Below are positions 21,671 through 34,200 of a stretch of 64,000 bases of DNA, one piece after another; position 1 is the first letter of the stretch, and every line of letters begins with the position of its first letter. The notes under the pieces are model-generated. The model saw only the letters and a list, made by a program, of their open reading frames with translations, searched no databases and was not told the origin of the DNA. A program made the translations under genes and the position numbers. Location: assembly GCA_029204225.1 (NCBI GenBank), contig CM055096.1, forward strand, positions 34,425,143 through 34,489,142. Direction: 5' to 3'. The stretch is from Diphasiastrum complanatum. Its lineage: Eukaryota; Streptophyta; Lycopodiopsida; Lycopodiales; Lycopodiaceae.

Positions 21671-24600
21671 CTGAGATCATCAAAATCAACGATTACTATG
21701 GAACTACCCAACCAACCGTAATCAAGTATGATATGCAGAAAAATTCAAACCCTAAAAATACTTGCTATTCTCAGCATACTACAAGTGATTGATGTAACTA
21801 AACCAAACAAAAGACATGCTCAAAGCTAATGCATAGAAACGTAATTTACTCCATACAATAAGGTGCTTATTGAATAGAGAGGAGAACTGAAAAACAGGAA
21901 TAGAAAAGCCAGGCTTTCTCATGCAGGAAGACAGACCTATAGATGATGAGTCCATACAAGCATATGATAGATTATATATAAACTCTGCATATTATATTTT
22001 TTGCTAACTAGCATTTGACTGTTTCTCAGATGATCTAAAATGAAGGAATCGCCATACCGAAGCTAGAATTGAAGTTACAAAGCTTTGATCACCCAGCACT
22101 CTGCTCATATCCAGACTCGAACGAGAGGCAGCAGCATCACCTTCATGCATAGACATGCGAAGTGCTGCATTTGGACATCAATCAAAATAAGTCCCTACAC
22201 CAAGGCTGTGAAATTATTAAGCCTGTGAATATTGCAATGCCTAGAGAGAAATTCCAAAGTAACCTCATTGAACATTCAGTGACATTTTCCTTTTGTTCCT
22301 TTTATTCAACATTCATGACGGCTTGGGAATGTCATATCAGCTGCTTGGATTATTATGCTAGTGAAACTATGACATGTGAAAGGTATTTCTGAAATTCTTG
22401 CACTCAATATGCATGAATCATGTGCCTTTCTCACATCAGCTACTTTGAGAAGCTTTTTCAAAATTTCACAATGTGGAAAACTTCTGGATTGCTCTCTGTT
22501 GGTACAAGCATTCATAAAACTCAGGTTTTGGTTTTGAAGTGTTAATTCCAATTCTTATATTGACACCCTATTGCAATGCAACAAAGTGATAGGTCAGTTT
22601 ACCTTCCCCACTTGCGAAGTCTTTGTTGACTGGGTAAATAGTGATTGTATGATAAGTTAATAACATACAAAGATTTGAATCAAAGTATATAAAGTATAAA
22701 CTTCCAATGGTGAAATCATACCACACAGCCATTTCTCATCTAAGAAATACAATAGGCTCTGGAAAGCCATAAAACAAAAAATGAAACCAAGTGGAAGTAC
22801 TCGTAACAAATTCAACATCAATAAGAAATAATGGACTTCTAATCTGATATGTCAACAATGCATTGCTAAAGTTGGCATGCAAGAACGTTAGGCCCCATAA
22901 AAATCACTTGCAGACTGAACCTTCCAATCTAATCCACGTCTGAGAATATAGAGATCCAAACTTTTCAATCAAGATAAGCACGCATCATGAAGGGCCTGCA
23001 TGAATGTAAGTAAGGATGATAACTAGAGAGTACGGTTCCCAAACCCACCATAGGCAAGGTCTTGGTCATCTCCTATGGCTTCTGACATAGCAATATCCCC
23101 GGTAGAAGCCTGACCAGTTGCTGTACTTGTGTCTGCCATCGACATGGCCAATGCCTGCTCTAGCAATGATGTCTCGTCATCCTGCCATGAAGAGCAATTA
23201 CAGAGCTTATTAATACTGCTGCAAAGCATGCAAGTTTCACAGGCACCCAACAAACACATTCACCAAGGGAGTTATAAAAAAATTTCAACCACAAAACACG
23301 ATTCCTAAGATATTAGTGTAGGGTTTGAAAGCAGTATCATCTAAGCTGAAGCCATGATGAAATCTACAGCTCATGAAGTCTTTAACCATCAACTTCATCG
23401 TGCATAGTGTTGCCTAAATCCCTACTCACTTCATTAGCACCCAAAAGCAGGTGCAGCTCGGATACACAAACATATGCCAACATATTAGCTTTCATCCATC
23501 TGTACAAAGACCAACATATTGAGCATTTGTAAGGGCGGTTGAAAGGGTCAAATCAGAGTATATCTTCTACGTGAGATCATAAAGGATTGGTGAATGGCTT
23601 AAGCTTAAACGAGGATTGCTCTCAACACTCAATAAACAGATATGGAAGGGTTTGAAAATAACAAGCCATCAAGAACGTCTATTGTTGAGGTCTTTTCACG
23701 TGTAGAGGTATCAGTGATTGATGATCGATATCAAGTTCAAAATGAAATCGACAAAGATAGTATCTTCATGTTTTTAAGGCATAGAGAATGGCAAGCAGTT
23801 CTTTTTCATGGGTAGAATAATGAGATTTGAAAGAATGATATTTCTTGGATTTTTATGCAATGACACCTTGGTTTTGACATAAACACCAAGAGAATTGACA
23901 TCAGTCTCAAGTTTCAACAATCAAGGCTTTGATTTGGAGCTGATTTTGTAAGAGGAGCTAAAAAGTGACATCCAAGTGGGTGATATGGCCCCTCCCGAAA
24001 GAATCAGAAAAAAAAAATTGCATTTTTTTTATGTAATGCTAGAAAACATGTCAAAGTTATATCTATAATGTCCAAAATGTTTCTAAAATACTAGGTTGCT
24101 ACTGAATATATGCATTTGAAAATTTGTTGCTTGTAAAAAGCTGAAGCCTGAAAGGCACTGTTCATAGAAAATTAAACTTAGAATCATGATACCACCATCA
24201 ATGATCGCACATCAGTAGCATGCACATACTACAGTATAGGTAGTAATTACTAAGTTGTAGGTAGTGTCAGTGAGCAGTTACTAGTAAGCTAAGCGCATTG
24301 GATAAACGTTTGAACTTTGAATCGATTAAATCGAAATTTAAAACTTACAACTTACATAATACATTGAAAAGCAAAATCAAACAGCATCCGAGCAGACAAC
24401 GAAGTTATGAACTATATAGTGAAAACCGGATACCAGCTATACACATGTCACAAATAATACAGATGATATCAAAATGAGCTGAATAGTTAATGGAAAATGC
24501 TGAATCCAGAGCCATGACTCATGAGTCAATTGTAGTCTACTGTGTGTGCCATAATGATGCACTAGTAGAATCTAGGGAAACCGTGAAATATCGAGTCTTG

Positions 24601-27600
24601 ACCTAGATTCTAGACTATGAACTATAAATCTAGAGACTAGTTCCTCGTGTGAGTAGGTATACTCACATGTGAGATTGAACAAATTGATTATTGCAATGAG
24701 CATTGAATCTAGCATCAGATTTTAATTCAGCAACAACAGTCAACTCACGAGCATCAAAAACTAAAATAATTAAAATTCTAGTTAGCAATGAGCGTAAAAA
24801 TCCAACACATGTCATGAACTCGTTACTCACCTGAAACAATGGTGTTAGGCATAGTTGCATTCAAACGTATCAAACATCCATGTATGAAACGCGTTTAAAA
24901 CGTTTGAAACAAAACCCTAATTTTTTTTGGGTTTTGAACAATTTTAGAGCTAATTTAAGTGTTGGAATCTTAAATATAACATAAGAGTGGTTGAATAAGC
25001 ATTGTCAACAAATAAAAACATTCAATGTACAATGATTAGTCAAGGTCATTATTTCTTTTGTTAACAACCTTCCAGACATATATTTGGAATGCATAATTTA
25101 CGAATTGATCAACCATTGATAACCTACAACTATTCTTCACAGGAAATTCGGCCAAGCTAATGGGTATGTCCATAGCTAGGATGGGGCGCCCTAGAGGGTA
25201 GAAGACTGTCACCAAATCTTGCTGAAATCTGATCAATGGCCAAACAGAACCAATTGATTCTTTGAAGTGGCCTCAAAACTTGTTTTTTTGCACACACTGC
25301 TTGTAGCAGATAAACTGACCTTCGAAACTGTGATTTGCTGCTTTCGATCAATCCAACGTAGTCAAAAACCCTCATTTGCAAGAAATCTTGGCAAAGATGG
25401 AGAGGAGAAAGAGCTTCGATCAAGCACGTAAAGAGAGGAGGGCGCATTTTATTCCACAATAATCTACCAATCAATTAACTGTCAATAAAAAAAGGTTGGA
25501 AATGCCCACGTTTCAAACGCGTTTGAATCAAGATTCAAACGCGTTTGATTGCAACTATGGTGTTAGGTGCCAATGTGTCGATGGCTCTCAAGAACATGGT
25601 GCCCACGCAGGAACACACTAGAACATTAATGATATGTCACCTCCTGGTGTCACTCCAACCATCGGTCATGTTTTGGTGCACTCGAATTGTTTCCACGATT
25701 CACGAATGGGCTCCAATTCTTTGGTTACACCTTGAACAAATTCATGAAATGTGTGGTGCATAGGGACTCCATGCTAGGTCCAAAATATGTGGCCCCTATC
25801 GCAACAACACTCTCTATCATACCCCCCCAAGCAGGAGTCTTCGCTAGATGGAACGGGAGGTCACAACAGTAGAAGAGTCTTTTGATAGTCACATTTGCCC
25901 TATGCTTGTTGTCACCCCGAAATGATTGCACATAATATTCTCTACCGCTAACACCTCTGTGGGGGGGTCTAGAGGAAGAGGGACCAGCTACATCTACATG
26001 TGGCGTAGATGTGCCCTTTGGCTTAGAAAACCTTATTTGTTGTCATTTATGTCTATTGTTCATGATGTAATGCCACATTTGTGATGTGTGTTCATAACTC
26101 GAAGAATGGCTTCTTAGAGAATGATGAAATGATTATCTTGTAGTACACTTTCATAATGTTACATGGGCCCAAGTCATCATTGATTATTGGTTACGTTGGA
26201 AACCGCCCTCCCCCCAAACCACTCGAGCTACTACGGTAGGGACTCCAACTAGTAAATAATGACAACTACAACCCCGTAACCAATTGGATCATTCCTCCAC
26301 GTCCTCCACCCATAAGAGAGAACAAAAAGGGGCCCAGACTCCAGTTCATACTTTAGTTGAATGTGTACTTTACAAGTTATATGTACTTTCAAGAAAGTAT
26401 GGGTGGTCCATGAGTGTGCTCTTTGATATTCACATTTGTGTACCCTAATTCTAAGAGATAAGTAGAAAACTATCTCTTGAATCCTGTCAAATCCTAGTGC
26501 TTGCTCAGATCAATTTCCCAACATAGCTTGAAGGTAGTCCGCAACCTGAGGAGGAGCAACATATTTTGAAAAGGCTTGAAGAGGGAAAGAAGATTTTTCA
26601 CCTCTTGCTCACTAGCCCCCTGGGACAGTCCCCCCTCATGGATCTCCCCACACTGACTTCAAAATTTGTAGTTGTTGCTGTCTGCCATAAAATCTTAAAC
26701 TACTAACAAATGGCAGACACAAAGGCAGCCAGTACTACCTATCCAGTGGGCTGCAGCCATGGCTCTCTACAATGAACAGTCGATATTCTAATTGAAAACT
26801 GAGAAATCGATGGTCGGCAAGGAGAGTAAGAGGCCGGAAACTATCTGGTGAAATACTTCCAGGAGCTATTTGAATTATTATGAGTCAATTTAGGATATCC
26901 TCTGCTGCAATCAGTTACATTGGCTTGAATTAAGCTGCAACCAGTTTCCGTTAAGCTGGAGTCTCAGAAGAACGTCAGAAGGAAGCTCCATTATCTTTCA
27001 GGTTTTCTTAGGCTCAGATGCTAGTTATCAAGTTGATTGATTTCAAGCATAGTACCGTCATGGATCCAGAAGTGAAATGCTGAAAGAATTTCAAGACATT
27101 TTGTAACATTGGGCACATCCTAAAGATCCAGATTCTAATATTGATAATCTTCTTGTGATAGAATATTTGTTAAAATAACTGCGAAGGAAGAGGTCACCAC
27201 ATAATAGTTAATGACTTCTATGTAGTACGAGTGAGAGTTACAGGTGTTGGACTTGCCTATTAGTTACTTACAGTTAATGTCTTGTTTCTTAGCACATCAT
27301 CGCAAGGTATGCCTACACCAGGGCTCAAGAGTGCATTTGTATTCCTCATGCAAATCAGCTATAGCCTTGATTGATAACTGTCTTGCAAGAAGTGCAGGTT
27401 CTTAGAAGAGCAAGAAAATTTGACCTTTGACTTACCAATAACAGCTGGATTTACAATCAAACAAACCACAAACACATCTAGTGAAAACCAAAAAGTGTTT
27501 TCCCAAGATTCTGCCTTTATGCTTATTTTCTGAGTTGCTTCAAAATAAGCAAATTTTAACTTCTCTTCATCCAATAAATCCTGAGGTTTTATGAATACGT

Positions 27601-30600
27601 ACCATAAAATCTGGTCCCTTTTCCTGCTCTTGACCGGAGCTAATACTTACATCAGCCATCTGAGCATCCAAAACTGTGCCCGAGGTTTCACCTAAACCTT
27701 TTCCTTCTTGTGAGGAATTTGGTGCTTCTTCTGCAGCCTTTTTTGCAGCTGCTTCTTGTCTTGCACGCTCTTCTTCCATGGATACTCGGAGAGCAAGAGC
27801 CAACTCTGGATCCAAGTTTGGATCCACTCCAAATTCAAATGCTCCACCTCCACCTGCTGCAGCAGCTGCCGCAGCTGCCGCTCCTGCAGCTGCTGCTGCT
27901 GCAAAGCCACTGCCACCTTCCCCATCACCAGTGAAGATGGAAGAGCTGCAAGTACAAGGAAGGATCAAAATTGTCTTGACATGGTTCCAATCACATGTAA
28001 AAAACTTGATACATCAACTGTTTCAAGCAGAAATAGAGTTACCATCCAGTCTCCCATGAAAGACCACAGGAATACAAAGGAAACAGCAATCTTAAGGTGG
28101 CTCGAGCTTTTTGGACAGTATGACCTCAAAATGAAGTAAAACCAGATAATCAAAAACCCCAATAAATGCTCGGAATCATCGATTTTATGAGCCATGAATA
28201 GACAAAGTAGAAACAAGACCAGTCTCTGATAAATATGTCAGAAATGTCGGTGATAAATCATCTCCCAGCAGAGTAATGCAACGTTGACATGTTTTGGCAG
28301 TGCTACATACCTGATTAAGACATCAGAAAGAACACTAGGACCAGGTGGCACATGAACAATGTGACTATTATCATTACTGTTCACAGCAGATAAGAGAGCT
28401 TCCAGCTTGTCTGATTTGCCATCATCCGCCTCTCCAAAGTCCACAATATCAAGTGCTACATTATTCTTTTTGAGTTTCTTCCCAATAGACTCCAATGTTT
28501 TTTTATCAGCATTGACAGGACTGCAGCAGTTTATCAAAGCTGTTATTTTGATAAAGACTGCTTTGAGTACAGAGATATTCTAAGGTGTCAAAAACTATAC
28601 CTTCCGGCAAAAAGTACTATACGTTGTCGCTGGTGCTTATTTTGTCGATGCTTTAGAGCAAGTTGTGCCACCTGAACCCCTGAAGTCAAGTTCATGTTAC
28701 CACCAATTTCTAGACCTGCACCAAAGTGAATAAAACTCATATATGTAAGTCAAACTTCCTCTCTAATAAGCTACATCAGCATCATATGGCTCCTTGAATT
28801 CTTGAAATTTCTTGCAAATGATCAGTAAATGTAATATTTGTCTAGTCTTACCATGCATACAAGCAAGGATCTTCCCAAGGTCACTTGTTGGAGTTACAAG
28901 TACTCGCACTCCCTTGCCAGCCATGGTCAGTACACCCACTGTATTTTCTGGATTGGACTGCAACAGGATAGCTGCAATATGATTCCATTGAAAAATGCAG
29001 AGCCCTATTCTTCACGTCAACTACAACGTTTGAACTGTACAAATGCTGATGCATACCTGAGTCTTGGCACCACAGATAAGGTTCACAGCATCAGCCTGTG
29101 CTTGAAAGCGTGATGGAGCATAGTCCCCATTTCGCATCCACTCTGAATTGTCAATGCATATCATGGTCGCCTGTAATCATAAATAAAGCCACAAAGTGTG
29201 GGTAATAAGTACACACTCATGGATAAGAAGATTTTGAACGTCAAGAGGGGAAACACTTGTCCAGAGAAACAATTCAATTAATCAATGCAACCACCATCCA
29301 TCAAAATAAAACTGCATTTCAGAAAAATGGTAATCTATTTTGGGATAGAATAAGCGGGCTTGCATCATTTTCCAGAATGTACAAGCTGGTTTAGATCAAG
29401 TTCTTTCTGCATAATTAGTTTTCCTTGTATGGAATAGGGGATCTTAAGGCCCTTGCTTTTGCCTACAGCAATACCTCTTCCTTTTCCACTCTTTCTCGGT
29501 TCTACAGCCCATGCGACAAGCAGCACTTGCGTATGAAGTATTACCACCCATCACCTCGAACGCATGACACTTACCCACCTTGACGTACACGCCACAGACA
29601 TTCACCTCATCAGACAGCACCGCCCTCAGCTACCTTAGCTACCATCATGGCTTTCTTCATATCTTTACTCCAAGGTATCACTGGATGATTCCCGTTATAT
29701 TCAGCCAAGCAGAGTCACAAGACATCATTGTTGGCCAGCCACAAAGCTTTGTTATCGATTTTGATTTTACTGCTACACTGCTACATTCAGTTCTGAATTT
29801 GGTTCGATTTATATTATGATCCCACGTTATGAAACATACTTGAAATCTTCTCATTTAGTCTTATGTACCCTCAGGACTCAAAGACATTTGAATATCTTTT
29901 TTTCTTTCTTTCTTGCTATGGATCAACAACCTAAATCTTCTTCTTTTAATTTGATATTGAGGTTTCCACCGTTTGTTTTTCAAAAAAATTCAAAATGAGT
30001 ACAATTATCATTTTGCAATACACAATGTGAACTTTGAAAAAAAATTTGAATCAATTCAAATCGATTTGTAACTGTGCAAGCAAATAATAGGACAAGAGGA
30101 ATGAGTCAAACGTGCTAGCAAGACAGGCTCCCAATAGGAAGCCAGGTATGCAAGTTGCCTTTACACATAATAGAACCTTCATATGTGAGGAAGAAGATTG
30201 GACAAGGGTTGAACTTTTAATGCTCTACTTTCCAACAACACAAAGGGCCTGCAGCTGAATTTAATAGGCGACACCTCATGCATACCCACAAAGCATGTGC
30301 AACATGTGACCCCAAGATCTTTAGACTCTTGAGGGGTTTCCACACCCTCCCACTAATTGATTATTCACTTGTTGGAACACATCTCTCTTTATCAAGGAAC
30401 CAAAGCTTTGGTTTTTGCTAACTTTCTTGGTTCTCCATGCATTTGAATAATGTTTGCAATTGAAATGTTACTGTCATCTACCGTAGTTATGATGCTTGAT
30501 AGGATAATGTACAGATTTCAACATGGTATCAGAGCGTGATCAGATCCTTGAATAAGCACCTCATTCTTGAAAGTGGAATAACTACTTTAAATACAAATCT

Positions 30601-31183
30601 TTTCATCTTGTAGTTGGTACTAATGGAGAGCTATCAATATGAGGAGGACAGCCATAGCAAACAAAGAGGATACTAAGCAATTTTCCAAAAGCTATGGAGA
30701 GCAGCTTGTGGAGAATTAGAGCACACTTCTTCTGGGAGATCCTATGAAGGTGCCGACTGTATCTTGGACAAAAGGCCTAGGACAGCCATAGTGTGTGAAA
30801 TTCAAAGTTCAAAATTAAGGGTACTCATCAAGTGGCATAATTGTTAGAAATAAATGACTATGCTGAAGTTAATCCATAGGTTACTTTGACCCAAAAGGTC
30901 GAGATTTGTGTAACCATGGGTATTTAGTTATTTAGGCCATCTTAAGTTTGTCTTAAGTTCAGTTGGACCCAATTTTGGTCATGTACTGACTCGTGGGTTC
31001 TTAGGGGTCTAATTTTGTTTAGGGGCCCTATCTTGACTTTTGGGGGTGCCCTACATTTAGTAAGTGGTTAGCCTTAGGGTTTGGTGGGAATTGGCCACAT
31101 CCAAGTAGAGTACTTAGATGCTCATTGTGTATTCCATTTTGGACAGTTTGGCTAAGCATTGCTCTCCATTGCTCTTGCTGTTG

Positions 31184-31249
<66 letters not shown>

Positions 31250-34200
31250 TGGGCGCCCAGCCTCTTCTCTCTTGTTTCTTGTGGAGAATGATTGATAACT
31301 AGATCTTGGTGACTTGACTCTTGCTTTCCTACATGGTATCAGAGCTACCGGATCCGCAGCAAGCTTGTATGTTGACGCCCTACCAGAAGAGGAGCTTCTC
31401 TGCTTTTTGTTGTGAAATTTCAGCATCCTACTAATCTTTCCAAGTGGAGTTTGGATCAGCTTTTTTGTCTCTTTTCAGGTTGAAGGAGGGCGCCCATCGG
31501 AGATCTTGGAGGAGTAATTTGTGGCACCCAAAAATCAGAATCTCAAATCTGATTTTTATGCAACCAATTTTCAACAAGTTTTGTTCGGAGGAGGGAGCCC
31601 AAAAATCTGCTACTGATTTTTGGTTGTGGTGTCTCCTTATCTTGCTGTTTTTGTTTTCAGGTTTGCATTTGTGTAGGAGGGCGCCCAAAATTCAGTAAAC
31701 CCTATTCAAGGTTAGGTCAACTTGTGGCTAGAGATTTGCAGATTCTCAACAAGCAGTAGGGCACTTTCAATAGCCTGTGTTGATCACACTATTTGGCTTC
31801 CTAATTGGGCTTCGGTGTAGGCTTCAATCAAAGCTAACCTAATTTTCAAGAAGCTGGTTTTTTTGTGTAGAAAGACAGCCATCTTTCCATTATCTTTTGG
31901 GCACTTTGGATGCAGATTGAAAGACATCTAGTGCTCCTACTTTCAGCTCTTTGTTTGCTGCAAATTTTTGAGTAGATTTGGTTGTGGAAAGGCTCTCTTT
32001 CCTATCTACTACAAGCTGAAATTCTGTTGGAGTTAATGGCTAAAGAATCGGAAGCTACGGTTCTTTGTTTAGTGAAGATTGGCTGGAGGGCACAAATTAC
32101 TCCTTGTGGAGTTACATGATGAAGAAGCTTCTCATAACGAAAGGGCTGTGGGATTTGGTCAATGGTGATGAGGAAAGGCCTCTGTCTTTGGCACCTCCTA
32201 CACCTCGTGGATCATCATCAACATCATCTTCTCCATCTTCGCAAGAACAAAAGAAGTGGGATAGAAGGGATGCACAATCACATTCTATGGTTGCTCTTGC
32301 TGTGAAAAGATCTGTCTTACCTCATATTAGGTCTTGTAAGACATCTACAAGTGCATGGGATACACTTTATACTATGTATAGAGTCAAAAATCCAGCAAGA
32401 GTGGTGTATCTCAGAAATCAACTTTCTTTGTTGAAGATGCAAGAAGGGGATCAAGTGACCAATCACTTGACGAAGATCAAGGATCTTTGTGAGGAGCTTC
32501 TAAATATTGATGAGATAATTGAGGATGCTCAATTTGTTTCCATTACTCTCAACTCATTACCTTCATCTTATATTCCATTTGTTTCATCTTTGAGTATCTC
32601 TCTTAGGGGACAGCAGCTCTTCTTTGATGTACTTGTTGGGCTGCTTCTTCAAGAGGAGCAAACGAGGCAAAATTTTGCAGGTGACACTCAACAAGATCAA
32701 GCTTGCTTCACGAAAGGCAAGGGCAAAGGCAAGTCAAAAGGAAAGGGGAAGTCTCCTTCCAAGGATGAGCAAAAGCCCATTGGAGGTCAAGATGTCAACA
32801 CTCAAAAGAAGAAAGGGAAGTGCCTGTAGGAAATAGAAGCCTAAGGATCCAAAATCTTAACTATTCAATCACACAAGCATTCTCAAAAGAAAGAGAGAGA
32901 TGCCTAGAAACCCTCTTGTAGAAACTCGTGGACAGCCAAGGAGAAAAGTTAGTATTGCTTACAAAAGTGTCATATACAAATGGGATGCACACATATATAT
33001 AGTCCAAGATGACTATCTAACTTCATGACTATTGGCTATCCAACTACTTGATTATTGGCTTTCCAACTACTTGACTATTGACTATCCAACTTTCTATAGG
33101 TTACATAGAAAGAATAAGGTACCTCCAATATGTCAAGTTGGGGTACTTAATGTCACAATTAGGCCTAGTGGACCCATGAGTCCCTACCAAGTTAATTTCA
33201 TACTAACTTAGCTAACTCTAAGTTTAGTAAGCCTAATATAATAAATGACCATGGTTACACAACTCTCGACCTTTTGGGTCAAAGTAACGTATGGTAATGT
33301 AAGCGATTCCATTTACATTCCAACACCCTCCTTAAATGGAAATGTGTAACATAACATGAAGTAACTTCTCGAAAGAGAAAAATGCAACTTGCTGTCCGAA
33401 CTTCATGTCGCCAAATAAACTTCGCTCCGAAGTAGTCGAAATCTCATCCCCAATCATGTCCAACATATAAAAGGAATAGAATGCGTAATAATGAAGCATC
33501 AAGTCGAAGGGTGATGATTTGCATGCTCCATCCGAAGTAGGGAACCAACATAAACTCGGCAATAAGTCGAAACATGGACTTGTAATCCATCATAGGCTCC
33601 CACATTATTCGAAAATATTTCTTATCATAAGGACAATAAAAAAGAGTACCAAACTCTTTTGGCATCACATCCTCCCGAACCTTACCATCAATGACTTGCT
33701 CACATAGAACAGGCAATGTACAAACATCATGATGAAGAGTAAGTGTAGAACCAAAAAAATAAGCAAGAGGTGCTGATTTTAAAAAGGCATGTGCCTTCCT
33801 TTCGTAGTAAGACATATCTTCGTTGTCCTACAAAGTCTCCAATAGCCGACAAGGAATTGTTATGGGCTGTTCAACACTTTGCTGACCAAAGTGTTCCCAA
33901 CATGGACCATGTTGTCCATAATCTTCCGCAGGCTGTTCCTGAAGCATAATGGGCTGTAAATGACCAAAGGAAGATGGGAACCTGCTGTCCAACGTCTTCA
34001 TCATAAAAATTTGGCAAACTATCAAGAGATGCATAAACAATGGCGTCATCAAAGCTGTCCCTCGAAGAGGCATGGGATGACATAGAAGATTCTTCAAATA
34101 ATGAAAAATTCTCTCCAAACAAATGCTCACTCTTAACACTTTGAACAAAAGTACTAATTGGCACATGTTGACTCCCTCCTCGATTAGTACAAAAAGGTTC

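Noticed and set aside
27676..28139. Open frames on the + strand across RPN10 exon 6 and intron 5
   Set aside because: Antisense shadows of the Ala/Gly/Glu-rich exon; the - strand has correct splice sites and conserved protein.
29554..29565. Alternative RPN10 exon 1 (ATGCGTTCGAG before GTGATG)
   Set aside because: It encodes the wrong residues and ends out of phase with exon 2, whereas 41,787-41,798 gives the expected Met-Val-Leu-Glu in phase 0.
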